Origin: Tolypeutes matacus | Taxonomy: Eukaryota; Chordata; Mammalia; Cingulata; Chlamyphoridae | Assembly: GCA_026826555.1 (NCBI GenBank) | Contig: JAKSZT010054399.1 | Coordinates: forward strand, 6,349,910 to 6,413,909 | Reading direction: 5' to 3' | Length of the DNA stretch: 64,000 nt | Shown: positions 47,711-60,389 of the stretch, piece after piece | Numbering within the stretch: the first letter of the stretch is position 1 | Layout: every line of letters begins with the position of its first letter | Notes under the pieces: generated by a model | What the model saw: only the letters and a program-made list of their open reading frames with translations | Told to the model about the DNA's origin: nothing | Database searches by the model: none | Position numbers and translations under genes: made by a program

Positions 47711-48787
47711 GTAGCAAACAAAATCAATATTCTTAACTCCTTGACACTTGTCTGTATAGTCTCACTATTGTCCTGCCTCTCACACACCGTGCCATATTCC
47801 TTAGGCTCCTGGGAGAAGTCTCTCAGCCACCTCTGCTCACAGACACCCTCTTGGTAAAGAGGACCAAGACCCAAGGGGAGGAGCTGAGGGGATGAGAGGG
47901 GAGCAGAGCTCACAGGGATTGCCTTATATTTACAAGGTACAAAAGTCAGAAGATAACCTGAGAGTGAGGAGCTCAGAACAGGGACTTGAGGATAGGAGTA
48001 AATGGAAGAGTAGCTGTGGAGAACGGCAGGTGAGAACATAGAGGGACTAGAAATGATGAATGTGGCTGAATGAGTGTCACCGAGTTATGGAATCCACTGG
48101 GGTGGGTATAGGGTATTTCTCAAATTGGAGTAGAAAAGGAAGTCTGCATCGATCCAGAGTTGGGAATGTGCCCAGAGGTATGACAGAAGGTCAAGAGGAT
48201 CACAGGGACAAGAGAGCTGATATTACTGCTCTCCCTCCTCTCCTTGCTGAATGCCAGTCCACCAAGATGCTTCATGCTCCCTCTTCTCTCTGTGCTGCCC
48301 CAAACAGCTTCTCTCTGCTGGCGTTCTGCCACCCCATCCCACCCACCACTCTCCAGGCTAGGGCAGCTCACAACCTGGATGAACACTTGTCAAAGCTACT
48401 TCTGACATTGATTTGTGTTCGATTAACATCTGTCTCTGCTCAGACTGCTGGGATTCTAGGGCAGAGACAGTATCACTGTTGAAAACTTAGTGACAAGCAC
48501 AACAGTTATGGGACACAGCAAGCAATCCACAAGGATTCAGTGAATAAAATAATGTTGAATGAAGACTCTGGTGGATATTTTCAAAGATATCTCTTGATAG
48601 CTTAAGCTGTTTTTGCAGCTTAAAGCACCCATCCTCAAAATTAGCTCTTTTCAGTACTACATCCACCCTAAACTCTAATTCTCAGGGCCACTGTCCTAGT
48701 TGAGGTCTTATTGCTGGAATACCCTCCTGAATGTTGAATTCCACCTTTATACTGCTACCAGCTTAATCTTATTAAACCACTTCCCAC
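47711..48787. other. intergenic sequence, unassigned
   Basis: Two overlapping open frames in opposite directions (about 48060-48480) have no recognisable domain, start context or splice signals. I see no named repeat in this stretch. Confidence 0.4.
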
Positions 48788-49545
48788 TGTAGAGGATTGA
48801 CTAGTGTTCCCCGCCCCCCCAAATTCATGTTCACCTGAAACCTCAGAACATGACCTTTTTTGGAAATAAAATCTTTTAAAGAAAAAGATCCTATTTCTTT
48901 ATTTCTCCCTGCCCACCCCCACCTCATTGTTTGCACTCATTCTCTGCTATGTCTGCTTGGCTTCATTTTTCGGAGACACTGGGAACCGAACCTGGGATCT
49001 CCCATGTGGGAGGGAGGCACCCAATCACATGAGACACATTCACTTCCTGCTTGTTGTGTCTCTGTCATGTTGTGTCAGCTCGCCGTTTTGCTCGTCTTCT
49101 TTAGGAGACACTGGGAACCGAACCTGGGATCTCCCATGTGGTAGGTGGGTGCCCAACTGCTTGAGCCACATCCGCTTCCTGGAAATAGGATCTTTGTAGA
49201 TGTAATTAGATGGGGATCTCAAGATGAAATCATCCTGGATTTAAGGTGGACCCTAAATCCGATGCCTGGTGTCTTTATAGGTAGAAGAGAGGACACACAA
49301 AGACCCAAAGAAGGTCATGTGAAGATGGAGGCAGAGGTTGACATGATGCTGCCACAAGCAAAGGAACTCCAGGAGCAACCAGAAGCTGGAAAAGGCAAGA
49401 AAGCATTCTTCCTTAGAGCCTTCGGAGGGAGTGTGGCCTTGCTGATGCCTTGATTTCAGACTTCTGGCCTCCAGAATGGAGATAGAATAAATTTCTGGTG
49501 TTTGTGGTTCTTTGTTATATTAGCCCTCGGAAGCAAATACACTCA
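48788..49545 (+). mobile_element. MLT1-like LTR interrupted by a dimeric SINE
   Basis: The sequence 'tgtagaggattgactagtgt' and then 'ggatctttgtagatgtaatt', 'gtgtctttataggtagaaga' and 'gacttctggcctccagaatg' give the MLT1 consensus order. A reverse SINE (48869-49179) splits it, flanked by tggaaata at 48861-48868 and 49180-49187. The LTR is old and the SINE is younger. Confidence 0.8.
48869..49179 (-). mobile_element. dimeric DAS-like SINE with duplicated head
   Basis: The words 'ggagacactgggaaccgaac' and 'ctgggatctcccatgtgg' occur twice as one 38-bp exact direct repeat, at 48972-49009 and 49104-49141. Each is followed by a 'gag.cacat.c.cttcct' tRNA-like 5' end in reverse. Two tRNA-like heads in tandem thus precede one tail, so this dimer arose differently from those at 39531 and 60390, or both heads were homogenised. 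Confidence 0.85.
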
Positions 49546-49549
49546 TGAA

Positions 49550-50040
49550 GAGCCTTCAGTGGCTCCTTCTCACCTACGTAAAAGTCCTTCAATTCAAGCC
49601 AATAAAGACACGACAGTTTGGACCCAGCCACATTTATTTTCCACTGATATCCCATAGTCATCTATGACCACAAAATTTCCCACATTTTTCTGCCTCTGTT
49701 CCTTTGTTCATGTTTGTCCTTCTTCCCTAATGCTAGAAAAACCCTCCTCATTCTCAAAGTTCTATGTCAAGTATTACCTTTCTCCAATAAGCCATAACTG
49801 ATCACCCCACCTCTTTCTCCTCACGGCTGCCTGATAGCAATCAGTTTCTACCTCACTGATGGCCCTTGTCACATACAGCCTAGATTTACAGTTGCATGGA
49901 TGTCTCATATCCCTCTGCAGACTAAGTTTTTAACAGCAAAGGTCATGCCTCAGCCATCGTAACATCCCCCCTGTAACCTAACTCAAGAACTCGTAGAGAA
50001 TGGTGCTCAAATACATGTTCACTAGTTGTCCAAAGTCATA
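49550..50040 (+). mobile_element. L2-like LINE remnant
   Basis: Decayed L2-type 3' sequence is suggested by 'ttcagtggctccttctcacc', 'tttgttcatgtttgtccttc' and 'gtcaagtattacctttctcc'. It has no open frame. Confidence 0.5.
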
Positions 50041-50433
50041 CATATTCTTTTGTTGTCCTCCAAATAAGCAATGAATGGAATGATATGAAATCCACAAAAC
50101 TCCAGTTCACCAGAAAGTGTGAACCCTAAGCTGGATATGCCTAAATGAAATTAGGTTAATTGAATCATTTGGACTTAAAATAATAGTGCTCTCATACTCA
50201 GTAAAACTTACAATATACCAAAACATTGGTCAAAAACTCTAACAAAAAGATGACAATTAAACTGGTGTTGTAAACATTTGTTTTATGCAAATTAAACTAT
50301 AAACTAATAAGCTATATTATATAACTTAAGTTCTGTTATACAATGAACAAACTGTTCTCAGTCTACAGTCTTTAACTTACTTATCCAACCATGAACAAAC
50401 TTTCTTTGTAGATGGCCCTAAAGAATACTTCTT

Positions 50434-52610
50434 TTGGGGATTCAATCATGTCCCCCACAAAAGGCATGTTCAGTTCCCAACCCCTGGTCCTGTGGGTGTG
50501 AGCCCGTTTTAAAAAAGACCTTCGAAAATGTTAGTAGTTCAGGTGTACCCAAACTGAATGAAGGAGGGCCTTAATCCAATATGGCTGAAGTCCTCATAGG
50601 CAAAGAACTGGACACAGAAAGAGAAGCCACCAGGAGCAGGAGAAGCTGGAAGTTAACAGAAGGGAAGAGAAAGAAGAGGCCACCATAAGCCAGGAACCTC
50701 GTAGATTGCTGTCTAGACAGAAGATACCAACTCCTGGAGGAAGCAAGCCTTCTAGCCTCTGAAACTGTGAGCCAATAAATTTGTTAAACCAACCTTTTCT
50801 ATGGTATTTGTTTTAGCAGCCAAGAAAGAAACAGTTTTGGTACCAAAAGTGAGGTTCTGTTATGACAAATACTTAAACACACGGAAATGGCTTTGGAATT
50901 GGGTAAGACGTGAGGTGCTTGATAGAAAAAGCCTAGATTGCTTTGAAGAGACTGTTGATAAGAAATATGGATCCTACAGATACTTCTGATGAGGTCTTAG
51001 AAGGAAATGGTGAATGTTATTGGAAATTGAAATAAAGAACTTGGCAAAATTGTGTTCTGATGTCAGATTGAAAGTGGAGCTTAAAGCAACAAAGTTGAAT
51101 ATTTAGCTGAGGAGCTTCCTAATAAGTATAGAAGTGCAGCCTGGTTTCTCCTTGCATTTTATAGAAAAAGGCGAGAAAAAAGGGATAAGCTGAGAATTAA
51201 AATCTTAAGCACAAAAGAACCAGCAATGAATGATTTTGGAAATTCTCAGCCTATCCAGTGTGCTCTGAGACTAGGGCCAGAAGTGACTCAATCAGCGACC
51301 TCCCTGAGTTTTTGGGAAGTGACTCCCCACAGAAGAGGTTCCACGTGACGATTTAACTGAGCAGCCCTTTGCTAGAGAAGGTGTGGCTGAACAGGGTCCA
51401 GCCCGCCATTTCAGTGGAAGTCAGGATTGGAAATGCAGTTGTCCAGAAAGGACTTGCAGAAAGTTCTATTGCCTGAGGTTTGGACCTACTTGAACAGCAA
51501 TGAAAGCCAACAAGGTTTTTGTAAAATTTGTATGAGCAAAACCACTGCCATCCTTAATTGAAAGAGACAGACAAGGGACAAACTAAAGGAAAAATGACTT
51601 CAAGGGCAGAAATATGGAAGCAAAGATGTTGTCAGATCAAGAGTGCAGCCTGTCCCACATGCATAGAAAAGGCAGGTCCACCCCCATGCCTGGGAGCAGG
51701 CCTTGTGTCCCAATGTTGAGGGAAGAGTGCTGACGCCCTAACAGTGGGCCTTTGTCCCAGTGTTTGGGGAAGCATGGTCACTGCACAAGGGCTTGGAAGG
51801 GATAGAGCTGCTGCTCCATCAGGCTTGGAGGAAAACACCTCAACCCAAAGATGACTTTCAGACTTTGAAATCTAACGGAGTTTGCCCGGCTGAGTTTCAG
51901 ACTTGTTTGGGACTGAATATCCATGTTTTCTTGCCAATTTCTTCCTTCTGCAATGGGAATGTCTATCCTATACCAGTCCCACCATTGTATATTGGAAGAA
52001 GATAGTGTTTTCTAGATTTCACAGGTACATTGGAGAGGAATTCTGCCCCAGGATGGACCACACCCATAACTGATTTTTATGAAACTTTGAACTTATCATT
52101 GCTATAAAATGGCTTAAATCTTTTGGGATTGTGATGGGATGAATGTATTTTGCATTGGGAAGAATGTATCTTTTGGGAGAGGGGGTCCAGAGGGCAAACT
52201 GTTGGGGATTGAATCATATTCCCACAAAAGGTATGTTCAGGTTCTAACCCCTGGTCCTGTAGGTATGAATCCATTGGTAAATAGGACTATTGAAGATGCG
52301 AGTAGGTAAAATGGGCCTTCATCCAATATGGCTGAAGTCCCTATAAGCAATATGGACACGAAAAGAGAAGCTATGGCGAGCAGTGAGAAGCTGGAAGTCA
52401 ACAGAACCTGGAAGAGAAAAGAGAAGATGCTGCCATGTACAATGCCATGCGACAGAAAAGCCAAGGAACCCCTAAGTTTGTCAGCAGCCAGAAGATTCCA
52501 GTCCCAGAAAGAAGCCAGCCTTCTAGCCTCTGAAACACGTGCCAATGAATTCCTGTCATTAAGCCAATCTATCGTATGGGATTTGTTTTAGCAGCCGGCA
52601 AACTAGAACA
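50434..52610 (+). mobile_element. MaLR-type element with two LTRs
   Basis: The left LTR is 50434-50833, the internal part is 50834-52199 and the right LTR is 52200-52610. A primer-site-like 'ttggtaccaaaagtgagg' follows the left LTR. A purine tract 'gggagagggggtccagaggg' stands before the right LTR. The internal part matches the internal part of the element at 11785-13200. It has no retroviral enzyme genes, as expected of non-autonomous MaLR elements that depend on ERV-L proteins. The two LTRs are clearly diverged, so this is an old copy. Confidence 0.85.
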
Positions 52611-53185
52611 GTTCCATTTTTCTAAAATAAATTCACACTAAACTGTATATTCAAGCACTAAACACTAAGGCACTCAAACTTATCCCACACAGAATATTTC
52701 TCCTCTACTAAAGATGATGGCTTTGTTTAAGTGGAGATACATGAATGTATGTACATCAAAAGAGACCTCCTAATAACTTTATTTTCAAAATGCAATACCA
52801 TTTTCATTGGAGCTACTTTCATCATTTACAAATTAAATTTCTCTTTCAAAGAGATATACTGATCTTATTTATACAAATGCTCTAAAGATTTTTTTTTAAA
52901 GACACTTTTCAAAATTTTCAAATAAAAATCAATTTTACCTTTAAAATCATTTTAAAAAGCAATATCACTCAAAATTGCCAGTTCTGAACTCCCTTTTTTT
53001 CTGACCAAATTTTAATACAAAAGGTTAACTTTGTGAACAAATGGACAATAACACAATTGCAAACTACTATTATATTATATTCCAACTCAACAATTCTCAA
53101 GGATTCCGTTTGCAGTAGAACAAAATGTAGGAGCACAGAGCGAGACAGAAAGCCTTTTGTGGCCCAAACCAATAGCAGCTCTATC
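52611..53185. other. unassigned sequence
   Basis: AT-rich DNA in which I see no gene. An attaaa on the reverse strand near 53010 could be a poly(A) signal for a reverse transcript that ends here. See the candidate terminal exon under findings. Confidence 0.35.
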
Positions 53186-53212
53186 TTAATCATCTTCTTC
53201 AGGAGATTCGGA

Positions 53213-54366
53213 CTGGTTGAAAAGGAAAAGGAGAACAGCAGTTAGTCAAGCCTGAGCTTCTGCCTCTCTCAGTCCCTCAGGACGCAGTGAGCCAACAGGA
53301 ATGTCACTATTTTTTATAGGCAACGTCACTAACTCATACATGTAATGAAGTTATATCTAACACGGCTATTGGGCACTAAAGACAGTGCACCAGGTGGCAA
53401 CTGACTGGAGTTAAAATTACCCTAAAAAATCACTTAAACATGTGTCCTTAAACATGTGCCAGCTTGAAGACGTACATGCCATCTTTCTACAGTCCAACAC
53501 TGCATCAGGTGACGTGGGCATCTGGACTTCAGGGCCCTTGTTGTATGAAAAATACTTGTGGTAAAAACTGGATTGGCATTCATCCCAATTATATGCTCGT
53601 AAAACTCGAGGGAGGCAGGATCTGATGTCAACTGAGGGAACAGATTTTCATCCTCCATCCCATGCTCATACTTGGACACACTCATTGAGAGGAATGGCAG
53701 AGAGAATCACCCATGTGGTTTAAGTTTTGATCCTTTTTTTTTTTTTTTTGTCCTGTGTCAGCAAATGTAATTTAATTCAGGCCTGATAAACACTACTAGT
53801 TACCTCCCAATATCTATGCTCCCTGTCTTGATTATTACCAGAACTCTACTCTTGTTTGGAACAGTAATGTGCCCAGGGAAATTCTCAGCTCCCAGATTCC
53901 CTTGCAGCTAAGGTGGGCCATGTGAATCAATTCTGGCCCAGATGATGGAGATAAAATCCATGGGTTTGGGCTTCCGTATAAAACTGTACCGATTTTTTTT
54001 TTTTTTTTTTTTTAATGGATAAACACTTCTGGCACACATCTTTTGCCTTCACTCCTGCCTGTGTGCACAAGAGATGCCTAGAAGGAGAGTGGCTGTTTGG
54101 TGACTATAAATTCAAAGTCATGGGAAGTATCACAGAGCAGGAAGCTAAAAGACCTTGGGTTCCTAATGATAAGCTAAAGCTGCTATAGCACCCTGCACCA
54201 CCTCCCTCTGGGCTGCTTCTTACAGGGGAAAGGTAAACCCCTAACTTGATTTGGCTGCTGTTGTCCAGTTTCTGTTACATGTGACCAAATGTAACACGTA
54301 CATTTAATCTACATTGGATGCAACTCTCCAGTGGTGCTGGAAACTACCTCAATATCCTTTGCCTTA
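53213..54366. other. unassigned sequence with old repeats
   Basis: No exon can be supported. A reverse open frame at 53434-53685 has no recognisable domain. Poly(T) runs at about 53734-53749 and 53994-54013 suggest reverse-oriented old retroposons that I cannot name. Confidence 0.35.
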
Positions 54367-54761
54367 TGTTGGGGACTGAATCACATCCCCCACAAAAGGT
54401 GTGTTTGAGTCCTAACCCCTGGTCCTGTGGGTGTGAATCCATTTGTAAATAGGACCTTTGAAGATGTTAGCTACGATGAAGCTGAACTGCATGAGGGTGG
54501 GCCTTAATCCATTATGAGTAGAGTCCCTGCAAGGAGATAACTGAGCAGGAGGAGGAGAAGTCAGAGGAGGACAGATGGATCACCATACAGTGGCAGCAGA
54601 GACTGAGCCAGCACCAGAACACTTCAGAATGAAGAAAACGTGGCCTGCTGATACCTTGATTTTGGACTTCTGGCCTCCAAAACTGAGGCACAATGAATTC
54701 CTGCTGTTTAAGCCAACTCATTCTGCGGTATGTGTCATAGCAGCCCTGGCAAACTAAGACA
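54367..54761 (+). mobile_element. solo LTR, MaLR type
   Basis: It is 395 bp running from tgttggggactgaatcacat to 'ctggcaaactaagaca', the same family as the LTRs at 50434 and 52200. It has no attached internal sequence. Confidence 0.85.
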
Positions 54762-55439
54762 CCCTGACTCTGGGCTATTTTGCCATATGCTTTTTTTAAT
54801 ACTAATTTGGATTGGGGATTTTCTGTTATTGATGTTTCCCCCAAATCAAACAGTAATTATTTTTCCTGATTATGAAAGCAACTCAAGATTAACATACAGA
54901 ATATTTCCTACAGAATTATTTGTAAATATGGAATCAAATATAAAAGCTATAGTATGCCCATAAACCAGAATATTTTGAAGCTTTAAAAACAATAAGTAGA
55001 TCTATATTACTGACTTGCAAAGGAGTCCTACTTTTATTGCTGAGTGAATATATGATATTTAGCCTAATATCATTTTTGTTAGTTAAAACATATCTGTATA
55101 TTTTTGGGCAGTCATTTGTATACATTCTTGTGTAAGCATGGAAAAATTATCTGGAAGAATATAAACCAAACTGTAAAGAGATAGTTATCTCTGGATCATG
55201 AATGAGGGAGAAGACTAAGGAGAGCAGAAATTTAACTTTTTACCTTATAAACTTCTTTTATTTGAGTTTATTACACAAAAGTAACTGATATCTTGCAATA
55301 AATTCTAAAATACAAAAAGCATAAGATACAAAGTAAATTAACCTCAACTGTCACCACACATAAATAACCACAATCAACATTTTGGTGAATATCCTTTCTA
55401 GACTTCTGTGTACGCATATATGTAAACACACACAACCTC

Positions 55440-56330
55440 TTATCTTCTGTAACACCACTGCCTCCTTGATTTCCTCTTAGCTTATTGGCCACTCTTTTTC
55501 ATCTTCTTTTGCTGGCTTCATCTCCTCTACTTGATTCTGATGTACTAGAGTAGCCTAAGAATTTTGTCCTGGGCTCTCTTTTCTCTGTACTCAGACCCTA
55601 AGTCAACTAGTCCAGTTCCCTGCCCAGCCTCTTGCATGAGTTTCAATCTCTACTATCCGGTTACTCATTTGAAGACTCCATTCAGATGTCTAAATCACAT
55701 AGCAAATGCATGTCCCCAACCAAACTGCTATTATCCATCCTTATCCACCCTCTCCTCCTACCAATAAAACTGCTCTGCTCTTTCCCAATCTTCCTTCTCT
55801 CCTTAAATGACAATTTCCACCCAGTTGCTAAAGCCCCAAACCTGGAAGTTGTCCTTGGTTCTGCCTTTTCTCCACCTGCCACATCTAGTCCATTAGCAAT
55901 CCTTCCATCTCTATCTCCTCATCAGTCCACTTCTCTCCATCTTCACGGCCCACATCATCCGACTCCCCACCCCCACACATACACCCTTCATTTAATCCTT
56001 CACTATGCCCTTGTCACTGCTATTTGAAAAAAATCCAGACCTCTTTCCATGGCCTGTAAGGCTTCACCTCCACACCACAGACAGACACAGTCACACATAC
56101 AACCTTCGAACCTCCTTTTGCACTACTCTGCCTTCCCTGCTTTTGTATGTCCTAGGACGTACATGCTCTCAGAACATCTGCCCTGGCCGTTCCCTCTTAA
56201 ATACTCTTCCTTAAGCATGACCCCACAGCTGGCTCCAACTCAACCTGCTGGTTTTAGCTCAAATGCCACTTCCTTAGAGAGGTTTTACTTGCCTTCTTCT
56301 AGCCACAGCATGAGGTCAGGGACCTCGTAA
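55440..56330 (+). mobile_element. L2-like LINE remnant
   Basis: Pyrimidine-rich text such as 'ccctggccgttccctcttaa' and 'gctcaaatgccacttcctta' is typical of decayed L2. The open frames that overlap here are a consequence of low stop density in C-rich DNA, not genes. Confidence 0.5.
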
Positions 56331-58170
56331 GTATTGGTATACCCCAGCACCTGAAATAGTGCCTGGAAACTGATAGACCCAAATGTTTGCTGAGTAAGCA
56401 CATACATAAACATGTAACCTCTTATACAAAAGGGGTCATGTTTTATATGCTGCTGTGCAAATATTCATTTTTTACTCTCTTTTAAACATCTTCCCATGTC
56501 AATTGATATCTAACTCATTCTTTTTAATGGCTACATACCTATCACATGGATATGTCAATCTATTTAGCCAAACACTATCCAGGCATTTAGTAGTTTCCAA
56601 TTTCTCACTGTTAGAACCCACTTCGTTACTCATATCATTGTACCTATCTTTGCACATGTCCAATTTCATCTTTAACAAAATTTCCTAAAAACAGAATTGC
56701 TGGGTCAAAAACCACAAAGCATAATTCTGGGCCCTGATGTGGTTCTAAAAAAATATCACCTCCTTCATTTACCAAGTAAAATAAAACAAAATACATGTTT
56801 TTTTAAAAAATTACCAGACTCAAACAAAAATACAATTACATTCTTATAAAACTGTATTTGGATATTGTCTACTTAAGGAACCTAGTTGAGACCTTTTAAT
56901 TGAAGAAAATCTCAAAGCTCATACCTGAGTCAAAAGACCCCATTATTAAATGCTGTAAGAATGAACAAAATAATATTCAAAGAATCCCAACTGTGTGGGA
57001 AGGTTGCTGTCCTTAAAGAGACCATCTCCAAGAACAGGCTAATTGGTGGTGGTTCTACACATTCCACATTTATTTACTCTGTGGGCCTTTTCAATACTGC
57101 CGTAAAACTTGGGGAGTGGCAGGCAGGGGCTGCTGGGCCATCGGGGAAATATTAGGGGCCACAATGAGAAATCTATACATCCCCGCCCCTTTAAAATCTC
57201 TCAGAGCCAATCCCCTCTGATCTCAAATCCCTCTTTGCCTTAGTGACTGCCAAAAGACAGACACTCTCACCCACATTCTCATCCAATTTCCTCTCAATGA
57301 AAAGCTATACTTTCCCCTGATATCCCATGAATTCATGGCCAGAGGAGGGGTGGGCATTCTCCTTGTTCCCCACTGCCATGAGCAACTCATTCTCCCTCTC
57401 CAGGAGAAACATCCCTATTGACATTTACACCCTCTGTTGGCATTACACAGCCAACTTCCTGACCCTTTGGTTCAGTATTGCCCTAGTTCCTATCAACCTT
57501 ACTAAGAATTACTGTCACAAAGGACCTATCACCATCTTCAAGGATCTCCCTTCTCCAACTCTTTACCTCCTATAGCACTATCTTCGATTCTGCTACAGCT
57601 CTGCACTCCCAGACCACGTTATTGCCACACCTCCCCCTCTGAAATCTTGATTCTCAGCATCCTACTCTCTAGCCACCACTTTCTGGCCTTCCAGGTTATT
57701 TGCTCTCCTTTCTCCACTGGCACAACCTTTAATCCCACTAAAACTGCCAAACCATTGACCCCATCATTTTATAACTGGTCCATCAAAAGAATTAGCTTCA
57801 ATTCCTCTCTACTCACCTGCTTCTACAGTGCATCAACTCCTTAATAAACAACCTCAATTCCTTGTGCTTTCCCTCTGGATTCTGGCAAAACCACAACCCT
57901 AGATGAATTCTACTATCTTCTTTATGTCTGCATTTAAGCGGAACTTTGCCAGAGGAAAATCACACAGTGAAACTCATCAATTTCACTTAAATATTAAAAA
58001 CCTCAAAAGGGTACCCAAAGCTGACCAGAAATTACTAGGCTCCACAGTATGCTATATAGGAGGTAAGAAAAGAAATTCTTAACTTTTTAATGATTTTAAA
58101 TGTTTTACCATTAAGTGTAGTGTTGCCAGCAGACTTTTGGACATACCTTATTTCCTACCCTCCACAGTTT
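56331..58170. other. intergenic or intronic sequence, unassigned
   Basis: The segment 56400-56720 resembles a reverse old L1 3' end ('ttgctgggtcaaaaaccaca', 'tttttaatggctacatacct'). The CT-rich 57180-57960 looks repetitive, but I cannot name the family. No exon is seen. Confidence 0.4.
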
Positions 58171-58174
58171 AAGA

Positions 58175-58335
58175 GTTTTTGTTGTTATTGTTGCTTGGTG
58201 GGATTTAATTATGAATGAGTGTTGAATTTTTATCAATTACCTTTTCTGCATCTACTGGGATGCATATGTCGCTGTTCTATTGATTAAAACTAATTAATAG
58301 TTTTTTATGTTAAACCATCCTTGCATTCATGAGCT
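58175..58335 (-). mobile_element. old L1 ORF2 fragment, antisense
   Basis: Reverse reading gives 'atgaatgcaaggatggttta' and 'cagtagatgcagaaaaggta', which correspond to a conserved L1 ORF2 segment. It is followed by a (CA)n run at about 58374-58396. Confidence 0.65.
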
Positions 58336-58899
58336 ACACCTAAAGATTTTTTTCTCTTTTCTCTTCTTCACTATACACACACACACACACACACATACAC
58401 TGTTCAATTAGGCTTGATAAAACTTTTTTAGCATTTTTATATTTACATTAATTTATGAGACTGATCTATAATTCTCTTCTCTTGTCCTTGTCTGGTTTTG
58501 ACAGCAAGATTATTAAAGATTTATAAAATAAACTGGAGAGCTTTATTTTTCCCTTCTCTTCCTTGGAATCACTTTTATAAGGATTATTTATTCCTTATAA
58601 ATATGATAAAATTTATGTAAAAAAATCAGGATTTCATATTTTTAATTAAGGATCTGCTTTTTAAACTACCATTTCTTTAATTATTAGCCTTCTTAGGTAA
58701 CTTTTAGAAATGAATATTCTCCTAAGAAGTTTTCCCTTTTTAAGTTTTCAAATCTATTGACATCTAGCTGTTTATAGTATATTCCTGTTTTCTAAAATCT
58801 CTATGTATGTTATTTCTACATTTTAGTCTTAATTTCAATTGTGCCTTCCCTATCTTTTTCCTTGTTCAACATAACAGCTAGAATTTTCCTTAAAATATA

Positions 58900-59290
58900 A
58901 ATTAAACTACCCTCACCCCCAATGCCTTCGCTCAAAACCCATTAATATCTTCCCATACCCTTGGTGTAAAATTCAAAACCCTCAACATGGTAATGAAGCC
59001 TTACAAGATCTAGTGTCTACTGTGCTCTTAACCTTACACTCACTCTGATCCAAGAACTTTTTCTATTTCTCAAAGATGTCAAATTCCACCCTCCATCCCT
59101 GTTGCTTTAAAATGTTGCCAAGTTTAGCTCCTTCTTACCCTTCAGACCTCATCTTAAATGTCACTTCCTCAGAGACTTTGACGACCATCTATCTTAGCTG
59201 ACACTTCTCATCACTGCTCTCTGCCAAAGCACCTTGTTAGGACCCCTCTAAGCATTCAGAAAATTTGCTATTATTTGTTTACTTGTCTTT
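58900..59290 (+). mobile_element. L2-like LINE remnant
   Basis: The order 'cattaatatcttcccatacc', 'aagccttacaagatctagtg', 'cagacctcatcttaaatgtc' and 'acttcctcagagactttgac' follows the usual L2 3' pattern. Confidence 0.65.
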
Positions 59291-59626
59291 TTTTCTGGCT
59301 TCCTTTAAGGAACTTATTTTTAATGGGGAGAATGCGTGTGTTGGGTTAGCCACTTTATCTCAATACCTTGCATAGTCCTTGATGCAGAGCAAGCACACAA
59401 TTATAAATATTTACTGAGTAGGCATCTGACCCAGGCCCAAAAGTATTATTCTAGAATGAGAAAGTTTGTGAAAGGGGAGGAAGCTTGGCTGCTGCAATGT
59501 ATTATTGGAAAGCTATCAGAATATCTTTTAGTGCTTGCTTCCTCTCTCCCCCATTCACATCAACTGAGCAAAACAAACCTTAGTACCTACCTCAGTGATT
59601 CACAAATAACTGGACTTTGGCTTCCC

Positions 59627-59651
59627 TCATGAAGGTTGATTCGGATTAAGC
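59627..59651 (-). CDS. candidate terminal coding exon of SYCP2L
   Basis: On the reverse strand an acceptor gtcttccag ends at 59652. The exon starts with G, which completes the AG left by the exon at 62653. It then reads LNPNQPS and TGA at 59627-59629. The phase fits, and the added residues are of the kind expected at a C-terminus. However, the polypyrimidine tract is weak, and a good donor (ctgag|gtaggt) follows at 59591. It is one of at least two possible ends of the gene. Confidence 0.3.
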
Positions 59652-60389
59652 CTGGAAGACATTGGTCCATCTCTTCTTGTAGTCACATTGGGCAATTTAG
59701 AAACAAAACATACATATACGACATACATATAACTCATAGTTATTTCATAGAGCATCTCATTTCTTGATGTTAGCTGAGGCAGGTCAGTGGCAAACCCAGG
59801 ACATGAACATAGATTAATCATTTCACTTGATTCTATTTTTGGCATTGTCTCTGTCAACACCACTGGCCTATAACATACAAAGTCACCGTTCAAAGCACTG
59901 ACACTGACTCCCTATGTCTTGTAGCACTGTGCTAGGGGCTAAAATAATCTAGGGAACAGCCTTCTAATTTCCCTAAAAAGTATTTAAATCCATCACTCAG
60001 TGGAAACGTGGCAAAAGGAGAGACACTTAGCATGGTGAGATCTTGACCAAGCGAATCTACCTTTCTGAGTCTCATAGGGCTACTGCATAAAAGGCACTAC
60101 ACCCAGGACAGGGCATGTGGTCAGCAGTCAGGGTGAGCTAACAGTATCACCAGCCAAGATGAGCTTGCTTAGGTGTGTTTGGAACAAAGAGGGCAAACAA
60201 GAATCCTGAGAGATTCATATTTAGAAGAGAACGTTGTATGGTTGTTATTTGAAGTCTTCTGAAATCACACAGGGGCCTCTTATCAAAGGAGGTGAATGCA
60301 AAAGGTAATTAATATCCTACAATGCTCATCTGCATGAAGTGCAAAGACAGTTGCCTAAAATGTAGGGTTTGGTTAAAATAAGTGGACGC

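Noticed and set aside
47554..48482. Long overlapping frames on both strands
   Set aside because: They have no recognisable motif, and their composition follows local low stop density. Nothing supports a gene.
53434..53685. 83-codon reverse open frame, considered as a SYCP2L exon
   Set aside because: It has no splice signals in the right phase and no similarity to a coiled coil.
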